Shown here: positions 57,232 to 64,000 of the stretch, piece after piece | Layout of the letters: each line of letters opens with the position of its first letter | Position numbering within the stretch: position 1 is the stretch's first letter | NCBI RefSeq assembly: GCF_030440425.1 | Contig: NZ_CP098023.1 | Coordinates: forward strand, 186,001 to 250,000 | Direction: 5' to 3' | Source of the DNA: Microbulbifer sp. MI-G | GTDB lineage: Bacteria > Pseudomonadota > Gammaproteobacteria > Pseudomonadales > Cellvibrionaceae | DNA length: 64,000 nucleotides | Translations under genes and position numbers: made by a program | The notes under the pieces: model-generated | Told to the model about the DNA's origin: nothing | Databases searched by the model: none | What the model saw: the letters and a program-made list of their open reading frames with translations, nothing else

Positions 57232-57948
57232 GCGACATTCGACACCAAATCCGGCCCTGTTCATTGCACTGCGGCTTTTCAAGCAGCAGTCTCTTGTTCG
57301 GTCGGGTTTTTTATTAGAAAAGTCTTTCCTCTGTTTTCCCAGTCCAAGCCAGTCTGGAATTCCTGGGTGTGGTCATGTATTGGCCCTGGGGGTTGTTCCC
57401 GTTTGCACGTAGCCAGTGGATTGATAAGAAAAAGCCTGATCTACGGAGAACCATAAACAGCCAAAGACTTTCCACGGCAAGGCATGCTGGTGGGAAAGTG
57501 TCTGCAAAAGCCATTAGTGATCAGATCGGCTATCAATGTGGGATTCCACCATCGCTCTGAGGGTTATTCCGGGAATACCATTGCCACTGGGTGAAGTTGG
57601 CTGGATTTCAAGAGAATGTGCCGGTCTTCCCTGGGCTGTGAGATTCCGGGGACCTGCCGAATTGACTGGTCATTAATGAGTAAAATTTAATTAACAGTCT
57701 ATATCTGTTCAAGTATGATCCAGCGCCAATACTGCATCAAAAAATAGTGCCAGAGTGGATTTAAAAAGCGACTATTTACTCTGTCTGCACAGGAATTTTT
57801 CTGCTTCAATGCGCCCCAATTAAGTGAGTGGTGCTATCCAAACCCCGGTACATGGGCGAAACCGGGTTTAGGGATGCGCTTCAGATTTGAATCTAAGTTG
57901 TTAAAAAATTCATGATGATTCGAATTATTTCAACACATGAGGTGCCAG
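57232..57948. other. AT-rich intergenic region upstream of the ADP-ribosyltransferase gene
   Basis: About 700 bases with clearly lower GC than the hppD operon. It contains a T-run near 57,306-57,315 that may serve as the operon's end, a candidate promoter at 57,691-57,719, and an imperfect hairpin AAACCCCGGT/ACCGGGTTT (about 57,840-57,871) in the presumed leader. A 63-codon frame at 57,369-57,560 has no recognisable features. This marks the left edge of the accessory segment. Confidence 0.5.
57691..57719 (+). promoter_or_regulatory. Candidate sigma-70 promoter for the ADP-ribosyltransferase gene
   Basis: TTAACA (57691-57696), 17-base spacer, TATGAT (57714-57719). It would give a leader of about 220 bases. 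It is the best-scoring pair by eye in the gap, but AT-rich sequence makes chance matches common. Confidence 0.4.
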
Positions 57949-58509
57949 GTGGCTAAGTATGATTTTCTAAACGAACAAGTTAATAGAGTGAGGCGGCGCG
58001 TCGGTAGAATAATTAATGGTAAGACTTTACCACCCTATGTCTACCGGTTCGATACCAGAGCACCTGCTGTCATCCGAGTATCCGGTTTCCAGCCTTGGGA
58101 TGCTTTAGGCGCTGTTTCACTTATGGAGCATGTGAACAATGCATTCGCGGCCAATCATGCAAAAGCAGGAATGCAGACTAAGTATGATAGCCAGTGGGTG
58201 TCGACAGGTGGTTACGGATTAATTGCAAAGATTGATCCCACATTCGCGCAACAGATATTGAATACAAATCTTTATAAGATAGATACATCTATTGCGTTGC
58301 GTACCGGTAATTTTTCTGATGCAAATGACCATTTCGACCGCGCCGGTATCAATAGGCCTTATGCAACACAGAGGGAATGGATTAAGAGTGGTGGAATACC
58401 CCAGGAAGCCGTTATAGAGTGTATGGAGGGTCTCACTTACGCTAATCAGCTTGATAATCGGGGCAACGCACCCGCCGAAAATTTACTGCAAGGCTGGCGT
58501 AGGTTTTAA
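57949..58509 (+). CDS. Orphan pertussis toxin S1-like ADP-ribosyltransferase
   Basis: 186 residues from GTG 57949 (GAGG at 57939-57942); ATG 57937 adds four residues but lacks a ribosome site. The sequence follows the pertussis S1 NAD-binding fold: YVYRFDTRAP (Arg33, cf. YRYDSRPP), SGFQPW (Trp50), MEHV (His61), QWVSTGG (Ser85-Thr86, cf. FVSTS) and TQREWIKSGGIPQEAV (Gln141-x-Glu143, cf. YQSEYLAHRRIPPENI). These match S1 residues Arg9, Trp26, His35, Ser52 and Glu129. It lacks a signal peptide and the S1 disulfide, and stop codons upstream exclude an RHS or other N-terminal carrier. The target is unknown. It could be a T6SS cargo, a detached polymorphic-toxin tip, or a phage-type modifier. Confidence 0.8.
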   Translation: MAKYDFLNEQVNRVRRRVGRIINGKTLPPYVYRFDTRAPAVIRVSGFQPWDALGAVSLMEHVNNAFAANHAKAGMQTKYDSQWVSTGGYGLIAKIDPTFAQQILNTNLYKIDTSIALRTGNFSDANDHFDRAGINRPYATQREWIKSGGIPQEAVIECMEGLTYANQLDNRGNAPAENLLQGWRRF

Positions 58510-59293
58510 AGATTGATCAACAGGTATAACGGATAAGGATAGATTGCGCAGGCCAGGCGCGCCTGGCCTGCGCCTGGGGTTACCCAATGATCGTGGGGCG
58601 ACGCTTGCAGATATTGCAAGGCGTGTCGGGGTCCGCCAGCGGGGCACCGGAAGGGAAGCCGGCTGCTCTTTACACTGAAACCCAGAGGCCGGACAAAAAA
58701 CCAATATCCGGGTTGAGCAGCAACCAATCGGTTCCGGTCTGCTTCATGGGCATTTTACAAAAGCATCATTGAGCAGTCTTGATAGGCTGCTGAATAATTA
58801 CGGGTAAGCCAGTTTTCACTTGGGGGTTTACTTTTTTAATCCACTGGCTTTGCGCTTATTCCTATTGAAAACCACACCCTCGATGGGATCTCCACTTATC
58901 CAACTGCTGTGGTGACCGCAATAGGAAAATTGTGGCAGTGACAAATAAATAAGTCAGATCACAAAAGCGTAGAAAGCTTGGGCCAAGGCCGATACCCTTT
59001 GCTATAAACGCAGCATTTTCAATGACACTTTTAATGGATCTGTCCGCAGTGTTATGGTTTCCATGAGTGGAAAAGAGTTGCCTGGCACCAATTTGGCAAG
59101 CCCTGTTCGCTTCATGCCTGCACTTTTCCCGGCTACCGGATTAAGTCCTTCCACACAGTGGGCATTACGATAGTACAGACTCGACTTTTCCTGGAAATTG
59201 CTGTTGAAGAGAGAGTATCCAGGAGAGCCTCGATAGACTGGATTAGCCGGTATGGAGTAGTATCTTCACCTTTTCACTATAGAGAATATCGAT
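58510..59293. other. Gene-poor region between ADP-ribosyltransferase and SUKH genes
   Basis: 784 bases with no convincing gene. It holds the 28-base palindrome at 58,546-58,573 and an inverted pair AAGCCAGT (58,806-58,813)/ACTGGCTT (58,843-58,850) around a T-rich loop. No integrase, transposase remnant or tRNA is seen. It may be decayed DNA of a former toxin locus. Confidence 0.5.
58546..58573. repeat. 28-base perfect palindrome after the ADP-ribosyltransferase gene
   Basis: GCGCAGGCCAGGCG followed by its exact reverse complement CGCCTGGCCTGCGC, 36 bases after the stop codon. It could fold as a 12-bp stem with a CGCG loop. No T run follows, so it may be a terminator or mRNA-stabilising hairpin, or a duplex binding site. 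Its high GC contrasts with the surrounding AT-rich DNA. Confidence 0.6.
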
Positions 59294-59797
59294 ATGACAC
59301 TGGAAGAGTTTGTTGCAGTCATTAGGGGGGAGGGCGGAAAGGCGGCATCAGATGAAACGCTTTCAGCTTTCGAGCGCAGAATGGATTTGCCACTCCCCCA
59401 GGAGTTGAAACACTTTTTGAAATGTTGCGGTGGTGGGCGAATCTTTGAGACGCCTGTTGAATATCTCGATGCGCGAGGTGCACAACTGATACCCAGGCGT
59501 ATGTACAGCCTGGATGAAATTCAGGCGGCATTCAATTCACCTGTTGACGCATGGGTCCCGAAGGCGCTATTGCCGATCGGTGTTGACGAAGGCGGAAATA
59601 CGATAATGCTGTGCCTCCGCAAGGATCGCTTCGGCCAGATTTTCCTTTTCGATCACGAATGTGTTCACTATCCAGGTGATGATGAATGCCCTGATACAAT
59701 CGAAACTATTGAGGAGGCCGAAGACTATCGTTTAGGATACTACGCACCCAGTTTTCGTCAGTTCTTGGATGATCTTCGGGTTGTGGAAACGGTATGA
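59294..59797 (+). CDS. SMI1/KNR4 (SUKH)-family protein, probable immunity type
   Basis: 167 residues. The SUKH fold is recognisable: ETLSAFERRMDLPLPQELKHFLKCCGGGRIF (family pattern LPxxYxxFLxxxNGG), LLPIGVDEGGNTIMLCL, GQIFLFDHE and a C-terminal SFRQFLDDL. It has no signal peptide or membrane helix. SUKH proteins commonly neutralise nuclease, deaminase or other polymorphic toxins in interbacterial competition. The nearest toxin-like gene is the ADP-ribosyltransferase 785 bases upstream; whether they are partners is not known. Confidence 0.85.
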   Translation: MTLEEFVAVIRGEGGKAASDETLSAFERRMDLPLPQELKHFLKCCGGGRIFETPVEYLDARGAQLIPRRMYSLDEIQAAFNSPVDAWVPKALLPIGVDEGGNTIMLCLRKDRFGQIFLFDHECVHYPGDDECPDTIETIEEAEDYRLGYYAPSFRQFLDDLRVVETV

Positions 59798-59846
59798 TGC
59801 GCGTCGGCAAATTACCCGGAGATATGAAAAAACTCAACAATCTCCG

Positions 59847-59868
59847 GGGTTGCATATTTATGCAACCC
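59847..59868. terminator. Hairpin between convergent SUKH and hypothetical genes
   Basis: GGGTTGCATA, two T, TATGCAACCC: a 9-10-bp perfect stem between two convergent genes. No T run follows on the + strand. Position supports a shared terminator. Confidence 0.5.
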
Positions 59869-59919
59869 TGCTTATATCACAGCCCGTTGGGGTGATACCC
59901 AAAGTGAGATCGGGTAAAG

Positions 59920-60594
59920 TTACACAAACTCATCAAACTCTTCCTTATTTTCGAGTTCGCAATAAAGAACATCGCTCCAGTATAGTCCCAAGGGAGTATC
60001 ATTATCTAAACAGTCAAAATTATCGTTGAACAGGATTCCATAAAATACGTTAAGGGGTGGAGCTTTCTCTTTTTCAGCCGCTCCTTTGAGAATATCCGCG
60101 GCCATTCTGGGATCTCCTGGGAGTGAATCGATAGCGGCCCCGACATCACGGCAAGCAGTAACTTCAGCTTCAACACAAGCGCGTAGTGCAGCTTCCTCTT
60201 CCTCCTCCATACAGTCCAGCTCAATGGTCTCAAGCAGTAGATAGCGATCCTGATGCTGCTGAAGGAAATCCACCGTTTCATCCAGCATGGACAACAGCGG
60301 TGCAGACTTTTCTGCGGCAAGTAATCGCACGACTTCGATAAAATTTTTGAATCGTATAAATCCGGTGTTAAAGTCACCGCTTATCGCATAGAGCTGTGTC
60401 TTATCATCGGGTGAATCACTTTCAAAGCCGTCTGAAACCAGTGAAGCACAAAGCTTCGGGTTGCCCGACAAAAGGATACGGTATGACAGCGGAACATTAT
60501 ATGGCCACTCTGATAAACCCGAAATGGATTCGGGTCGGTCTGTATAGGAGGTTGGTTGGTTGCTGAGGCTGTACAGATATGAGCGGTTCGCCAA
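59920..60594 (-). CDS. Conserved hypothetical protein (ANRSYLYS family, DUF7822-like)
   Basis: 224 residues if started at TTG 60594, which follows AGGAG by 9 bases and gives the family-like MANRSYLYSLSNQPTSY opening; the frame stays open to 60681 with less conserved residues. The central part is acidic (LETIELDCMEEEEEAALRACVEAEVTACRD), and the end is Asp/Glu-rich. There is no signal peptide or membrane helix. I recall similar proteins annotated only as domain of unknown function, often as scattered accessory genes; this is from memory. Function is unknown; an immunity-like or stress role is a guess from the SUKH neighbour. Confidence 0.7.
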   Translation of the reverse strand: MANRSYLYSLSNQPTSYTDRPESISGLSEWPYNVPLSYRILLSGNPKLCASLVSDGFESDSPDDKTQLYAISGDFNTGFIRFKNFIEVVRLLAAEKSAPLLSMLDETVDFLQQHQDRYLLLETIELDCMEEEEEAALRACVEAEVTACRDVGAAIDSLPGDPRMAADILKGAAEKEKAPPLNVFYGILFNDNFDCLDNDTPLGLYWSDVLYCELENKEEFDEFV

Positions 60595-60681
60595 TTGTAT
60601 ATACTCCTGGGACATATACCCGTGAGGGTATGGGTTTTTGCGATAAAGCATCTTTCGAACAGGTGGATTATTAGAAAGCAA

Positions 60682-61038
60682 ACTCTGGATAATGGCAAGT
60701 CAAACATACCGACTAGTAACTGCTGCCAACCCAGGGGACTTTGATAATTCTGTGAGCTAAGAGAGTGTACAAAAAATCAGGCGGGTCAAGGCGTGTATCC
60801 TTAACCATAAGCAGAGTTTTTGGTACATTTTTTCCAGGTTTTGGATTTTAAATCATTGACAAAACTGCTTCTTGACTCAATGATAATGGTTGCTGAACTA
60901 ATATGTGCAGTTTAAGTCCAGCGTATCGACAAGCAGGAATTTGGCAACTGGATGAGTATCATCCGCTGTGCCCAGTCTATCTATGCACTGTATGCTTCAG
61001 CGAATAAGTACAAGTTTTAGCTTGATGCGGAGGAAGAA
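60682..61038. other. AT-rich intergenic region, no clear gene
   Basis: 357 bases. A 34-codon open stretch (60,916-61,020) reading VQRIDKQEFGNWMSIIRC has coding-like composition but no start or ribosome site; it may be a gene remnant. The GGAGGAAG site at its end belongs to the VOC gene that follows. Confidence 0.45.
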
Positions 61039-61395
61039 ATGAGTACAGCCCAAAAAAGTGGAGTTATAGTTTACTCTAAACAGTTCAGGGAGTTATCTCA
61101 ATTCTATATTGCAATGTTTGATATGGATTTACTACGGGAAACAAAGGAGTTTGTCAGTATCGGTAATGATCAACTGAATATTGTTGTGCATGCACCACCC
61201 TTTGAAGTATCAGCGCATACTCTTAATACCGTAAAAATATTTCTTACCGTAGAGTGTCTTAATAAAGCAAGAGGCAAAGCTGAAAAATTGGGTGGTCAAA
61301 CATTGAAGGGAGAGTGGTCAAACCCTTTATTTAAAGTGTGCAATATTGTTGATCCTGATGGCAACCAAATCCAACTTAGAGAGTTCATATCTTAG
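61039..61395 (+). CDS. Small VOC/glyoxalase-superfamily protein
   Basis: 118 residues, one VOC domain. GVIVYSKQFRELSQFYIAMFDMDLLRE, NIVVHAPP, KIFLTVECLNKARGKAEKLGG and NIVDPDGNQIQLREF show the beta-alpha-beta-beta-beta plan. The usual first His ligand is replaced (VIVYSK), so it may be a binding protein (bleomycin-resistance-like) rather than a metalloenzyme. A good GGAGGAAG ribosome site precedes the ATG. It is AT-rich like its neighbours. Confidence 0.85.
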   Translation: MSTAQKSGVIVYSKQFRELSQFYIAMFDMDLLRETKEFVSIGNDQLNIVVHAPPFEVSAHTLNTVKIFLTVECLNKARGKAEKLGGQTLKGEWSNPLFKVCNIVDPDGNQIQLREFIS

Positions 61396-61516
61396 CAGTT
61401 AACCCCAGTCCCACTTTTAGCTTCTGTGCCCATAACGAGTTGCTCGCCCTTTCTGGCGGCTGCGATTTGTCTACGGTTATCCATGGGGTTTTGTGATATT
61501 AAACCTGGAGGTTGAA

Positions 61517-62009
61517 TTGAGGAAAATTTTAATTTTTTGGAAATTCCGGTTCTGGGAAATCTACACTTGCCAGACATATTGCAGGTAAAGAGGGTTTGGC
61601 CCATTTGGATCTGGATCTTTTGGCATGGCTGCCAATATCGCCACCTGAAAGAAGGCCTATTGAAGAATCACGGATAAGGATAAATAGTTTTCTGCGGGAG
61701 CAGAATGGATGGGTGGTCGAGGGATGCTACACTGAATTACTGGTACTTCTGAAGCATGAAGCCACGGAAATAATATTTATGGACCTCAGCGTTGAACAAT
61801 GTATCCTCAACGCCAAAAATCGCCCCTGGGAGCCGCACAAGTACAAGACTCAGGAAGCCGAAGACGCAAACCTGGAAATGTTGGTCAGCTGGATTAGGGA
61901 ATATAAACTAGGGTCAGATGCAGTCTCCTATCAATCACATCGTAACTTTTACGATGCTTTTCAGGGCAATAAGAGGATTTATACCGAGAATCAGGCGAAC
62001 AAGCATTGA
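61517..62009 (+). pseudogene. P-loop nucleotide kinase-like gene broken by a one-base frameshift
   Basis: TTG at 61517, with GGAGG at 61507-61511, begins MRKILIF in one frame. The Walker A GNSGSGKST, then ARHIAGKEGLAHLDLDLLAW, lies in another, running to the stop at 62009. The switch falls in a run of six T (61533-61538); one T fewer would join both parts into a ~163-residue ATP-binding protein of the adenylate/shikimate-kinase-like AAA family (VVEGCYTELL, EIIFMDLSVEQCI and NRPWEPHKY follow). It is either a real mutation, phase-variable slippage, or a homopolymer sequencing error. A downstream TTG (61596) would omit the P-loop. Confidence 0.75.
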
Positions 62010-62183
62010 TTCGATACAATTGTTGCCCCTATAGAGGGTGTTTAAAACGCTGTACTACCACCAGCCGTAATGATTATTGTCTTTCTCCAGGCGACCGGAA
62101 ATCCGGAAGGAGTTTCCGGTTGCAAAAAGCAGCCCTCAATTACGCCACCCATGTTATGGTGATGAGATGATTTAAACAGAATA

Positions 62184-63980
62184 ATGGAGAAAACAGTGAA
62201 ATCTGGCAGCACCCTGAACAACCGCTTTATTCGAATCTCCGGTGCCCTGGTGGTCACCTGTCTTCTTGCCCCATTGGGTTGGGCCGCTACGGCAACCGGG
62301 CAACTGCACAGTGTGATTAAGGACCACTGGGAATACAGTTTACGCGAAGACCCCATTACCGCCGGGCGCATGGGTGTGCGGGAATATAACCGGAAGCTGC
62401 CGGGGGTGACTGCCGAGGATCGCGCGCGCCGCCTGGAGGCTGAACGCCGGTTCCTCAATCGCCTCAACACCGTGGATGCAAAGGATTTGGCCGAATCGGA
62501 CAGGATCAACCGTGAATTGCTTGCGTGGGTTCTGGAAAACGGCATTGAGAGTAAGACGCTGTTCCTGGAGCGGATTCCCCTGAACACCTTCTCCAGCTTC
62601 TACAGCAGTGCACTGAATGCCAACCGGGGTCTGGCCATGCACCGGGTCAGCGATTACGAGGATTATATTGCCCGGATTAGAGAATTCGGTCGCTACTTTG
62701 ATGAAAACATCGCCAATATGCGCGAGGGCATACGCACCGGCTTTGTACTGCCCAGGATTGTGGTGGAAGGGATAGCGCCCACAGTGCGTGCACAGGTCTA
62801 CTCAGACCCCACCGAGAGCAGTTTGTACAAGCCCTTCGCGGAAATGCCCGAATCTATTCCAACAGAAGAACAGCAACGCCTGCGCGATGCCGGTACAGAA
62901 GCAATTCGGCAAGTGGCCATCCCGGCTTTTGCCCGCGTTGCCGACTTCCTTGAGGGAGAGTATCGCAAGGCTGCCAGCGAGACCATTGGCGCAGAACAGA
63001 TGCGCGATGGCAGCGAGTACTACCGCCACAATATTCGTTATTATGTCACCATGGATATGAGCCCGGCGCAGATCCACCGCATCGGACTTGAAGAGGTGGG
63101 GCGTATCCGCGCGGAAATGGAAGCCTTGATCAAAGAATCCGGCTTTAAGGGCAGTTTTGAGGAGTTTACCCACTTCCTGCGTACAGATCCGCAGTTTTAT
63201 GCCAACACACCGGAAGCACTTTTGAAGGAAACCGCCTATATCGCCAAGCGTATCGACTACCGCTTGCCGGAATTTTTCAATGTGCTGCCGCGCACGCCCT
63301 ATGGTGTGGTGCCGGTGCCCAGTGAGATAGCCCCCAACTACACCACGGCTTCCTATAACCCCGCCGCCATTGGCGGTATCCGCGGCGGTGCCTACTGGCT
63401 GAACACCCACGGACTGGACCAGCGTCCCCTGTACGAGTTGCCGGCGCTGACCCTGCATGAGGCGGTACCGGGGCACCACCTGCAAAACGCGCTTTCCCAG
63501 GAGCTGGAAAATGTACCGGACTTTCGCCGCAACCTTTACCTGAGCGCCTTCGGTGAAGGCTGGGCTCTCTACTCGGAACGCCTCGGCAAGGAGATGGGTC
63601 TGTATACCACTCCCTACGAGCACTTTGGGCGCCTCAGCTATGAAATGTGGCGCGCCGCCCGCCTGGTAATCGATACGGGTATCCACTCCCAGGGCTGGAC
63701 CCGCCAGCAGGCCCTGGATTTTCTCTCTGACAACACCTCACTGTCGCCGGCCAATGTGCGTGCGGAAGTGGACCGCTACATCTCCTGGCCGGGACAGGCG
63801 CTCTCCTACAAGATGGGTGAGATCAAAATTCGCCAGCTGCGCGCCCAGGCAGAAAAGGCCCTTGGGGACAAGTTTGATCTGCGGGTATTCCACGACGCCA
63901 TTCTCAGTAACGGCGCCCTGCCGCTTTCCATGCTGGAAACGCAGATACAGCGCTTTATCGCCGAGCAGAAAGCCCCTTAG
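62184..63980 (+). CDS. DUF885-family secreted zinc hydrolase
   Basis: 598 residues from ATG 62184; GTG 62196, with GGAG six bases before it, is an equally good start four codons in. A signal peptide (ISGALVVTCLLAPLGWAATA) implies export. The DUF885 metal motif HEAVPGHH starts at ~425, followed by AFGEGWALYSERLGKEMGLY and RAARLVIDTGIHSQGWTRQQALDFL, all typical. These proteins look like metallopeptidases related to carboxypeptidase Taq; the substrate is unknown. It returns to the higher GC of the core genome and is followed by the window end. Confidence 0.93.
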   Translation: MEKTVKSGSTLNNRFIRISGALVVTCLLAPLGWAATATGQLHSVIKDHWEYSLREDPITAGRMGVREYNRKLPGVTAEDRARRLEAERRFLNRLNTVDAKDLAESDRINRELLAWVLENGIESKTLFLERIPLNTFSSFYSSALNANRGLAMHRVSDYEDYIARIREFGRYFDENIANMREGIRTGFVLPRIVVEGIAPTVRAQVYSDPTESSLYKPFAEMPESIPTEEQQRLRDAGTEAIRQVAIPAFARVADFLEGEYRKAASETIGAEQMRDGSEYYRHNIRYYVTMDMSPAQIHRIGLEEVGRIRAEMEALIKESGFKGSFEEFTHFLRTDPQFYANTPEALLKETAYIAKRIDYRLPEFFNVLPRTPYGVVPVPSEIAPNYTTASYNPAAIGGIRGGAYWLNTHGLDQRPLYELPALTLHEAVPGHHLQNALSQELENVPDFRRNLYLSAFGEGWALYSERLGKEMGLYTTPYEHFGRLSYEMWRAARLVIDTGIHSQGWTRQQALDFLSDNTSLSPANVRAEVDRYISWPGQALSYKMGEIKIRQLRAQAEKALGDKFDLRVFHDAILSNGALPLSMLETQIQRFIAEQKAP

Positions 63981-64000
63981 CAAGGGGTTGAATATGGATT

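Noticed and set aside
57369..57560. 63-codon open frame after the FAH gene
   Set aside because: No ribosome site, no similarity recognised, atypical composition.

Overview
The window is chromosomal DNA of a gammaproteobacterium. The order amiB-mutL-miaA-hfq-hflX-hflK-hflC-(hisZ)-purA, the endonuclease-type MutL and the gene content suggest a marine Cellvibrionales/Microbulbifer-like organism. The species is inference; the gammaproteobacterial gene order is what the sequence shows.

Layout. (1) 1-12.5 kb is housekeeping on the + strand: the end of an AmiB-type amidase, mutL, miaA, hfq, hflX, hflK, hflC, a terminator, hisZ, purA, a TrhA/hemolysin III-type membrane protein and an MltB-type lytic transglycosylase. 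(2) 12.5-17.6 kb, - strand: a PP2C phosphatase followed 22 bases later by a toxin-less RHS/YD-repeat protein, then an aspartoacylase-type hydrolase. (3) 17.8-40.7 kb, + strand: a REP-associated transposase-like protein with a lost HUH motif, then a type VI secretion (T6SS) locus in two blocks, [TssB/TssC-like hybrid-tagH-tssJ-tssK-tssL-tssM-tagF] and [tssA-tssB-tssC-tssC2-tssE-tssF-tssG-tssH]. Membrane complex, baseplate, sheath and ClpV are all present, with three sheath-type proteins. Hcp, VgrG, PAAR and a Ser/Thr kinase are absent from the window. (4) 40.8-57.2 kb is metabolism and stress: an M1 aminopeptidase lipoprotein, an Fe-S photolyase, an HdeD-like membrane protein, an omega-aminotransferase plus semialdehyde dehydrogenase with a divergent LysR regulator, the CbpA/CbpM co-chaperone pair, a Na+/Ca2+ exchanger, a Cys/Met-rich small lipoprotein, and a tyrosine-catabolic operon hppD-VOC-FAH behind a promoter whose spacer is a palindromic operator. 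(5) 57.2-62.1 kb is AT-rich accessory DNA with long gene-poor gaps: an orphan pertussis-toxin-S1-like ADP-ribosyltransferase, a SUKH/SMI1-KNR4 immunity-type protein, a conserved hypothetical, a small VOC protein and a frameshifted P-loop kinase. (6) From 62.2 kb: a DUF885 zinc-hydrolase-type protein.

How it fits together. The T6SS should form a contractile apparatus whose sheath (TssB/TssC) is recycled by TssH. TagH (FHA), TagF and the PP2C phosphatase suggest a threonine-phosphorylation switch whose kinase lies elsewhere. The RHS protein and the 58-kb ADP-ribosyltransferase are the candidate effector-type proteins. The most novel elements are that ADP-ribosyltransferase, which keeps equivalents of the pertussis S1 key residues, the TssB/TssC hybrid, and the degenerate RAYT protein at the head of the T6SS locus.
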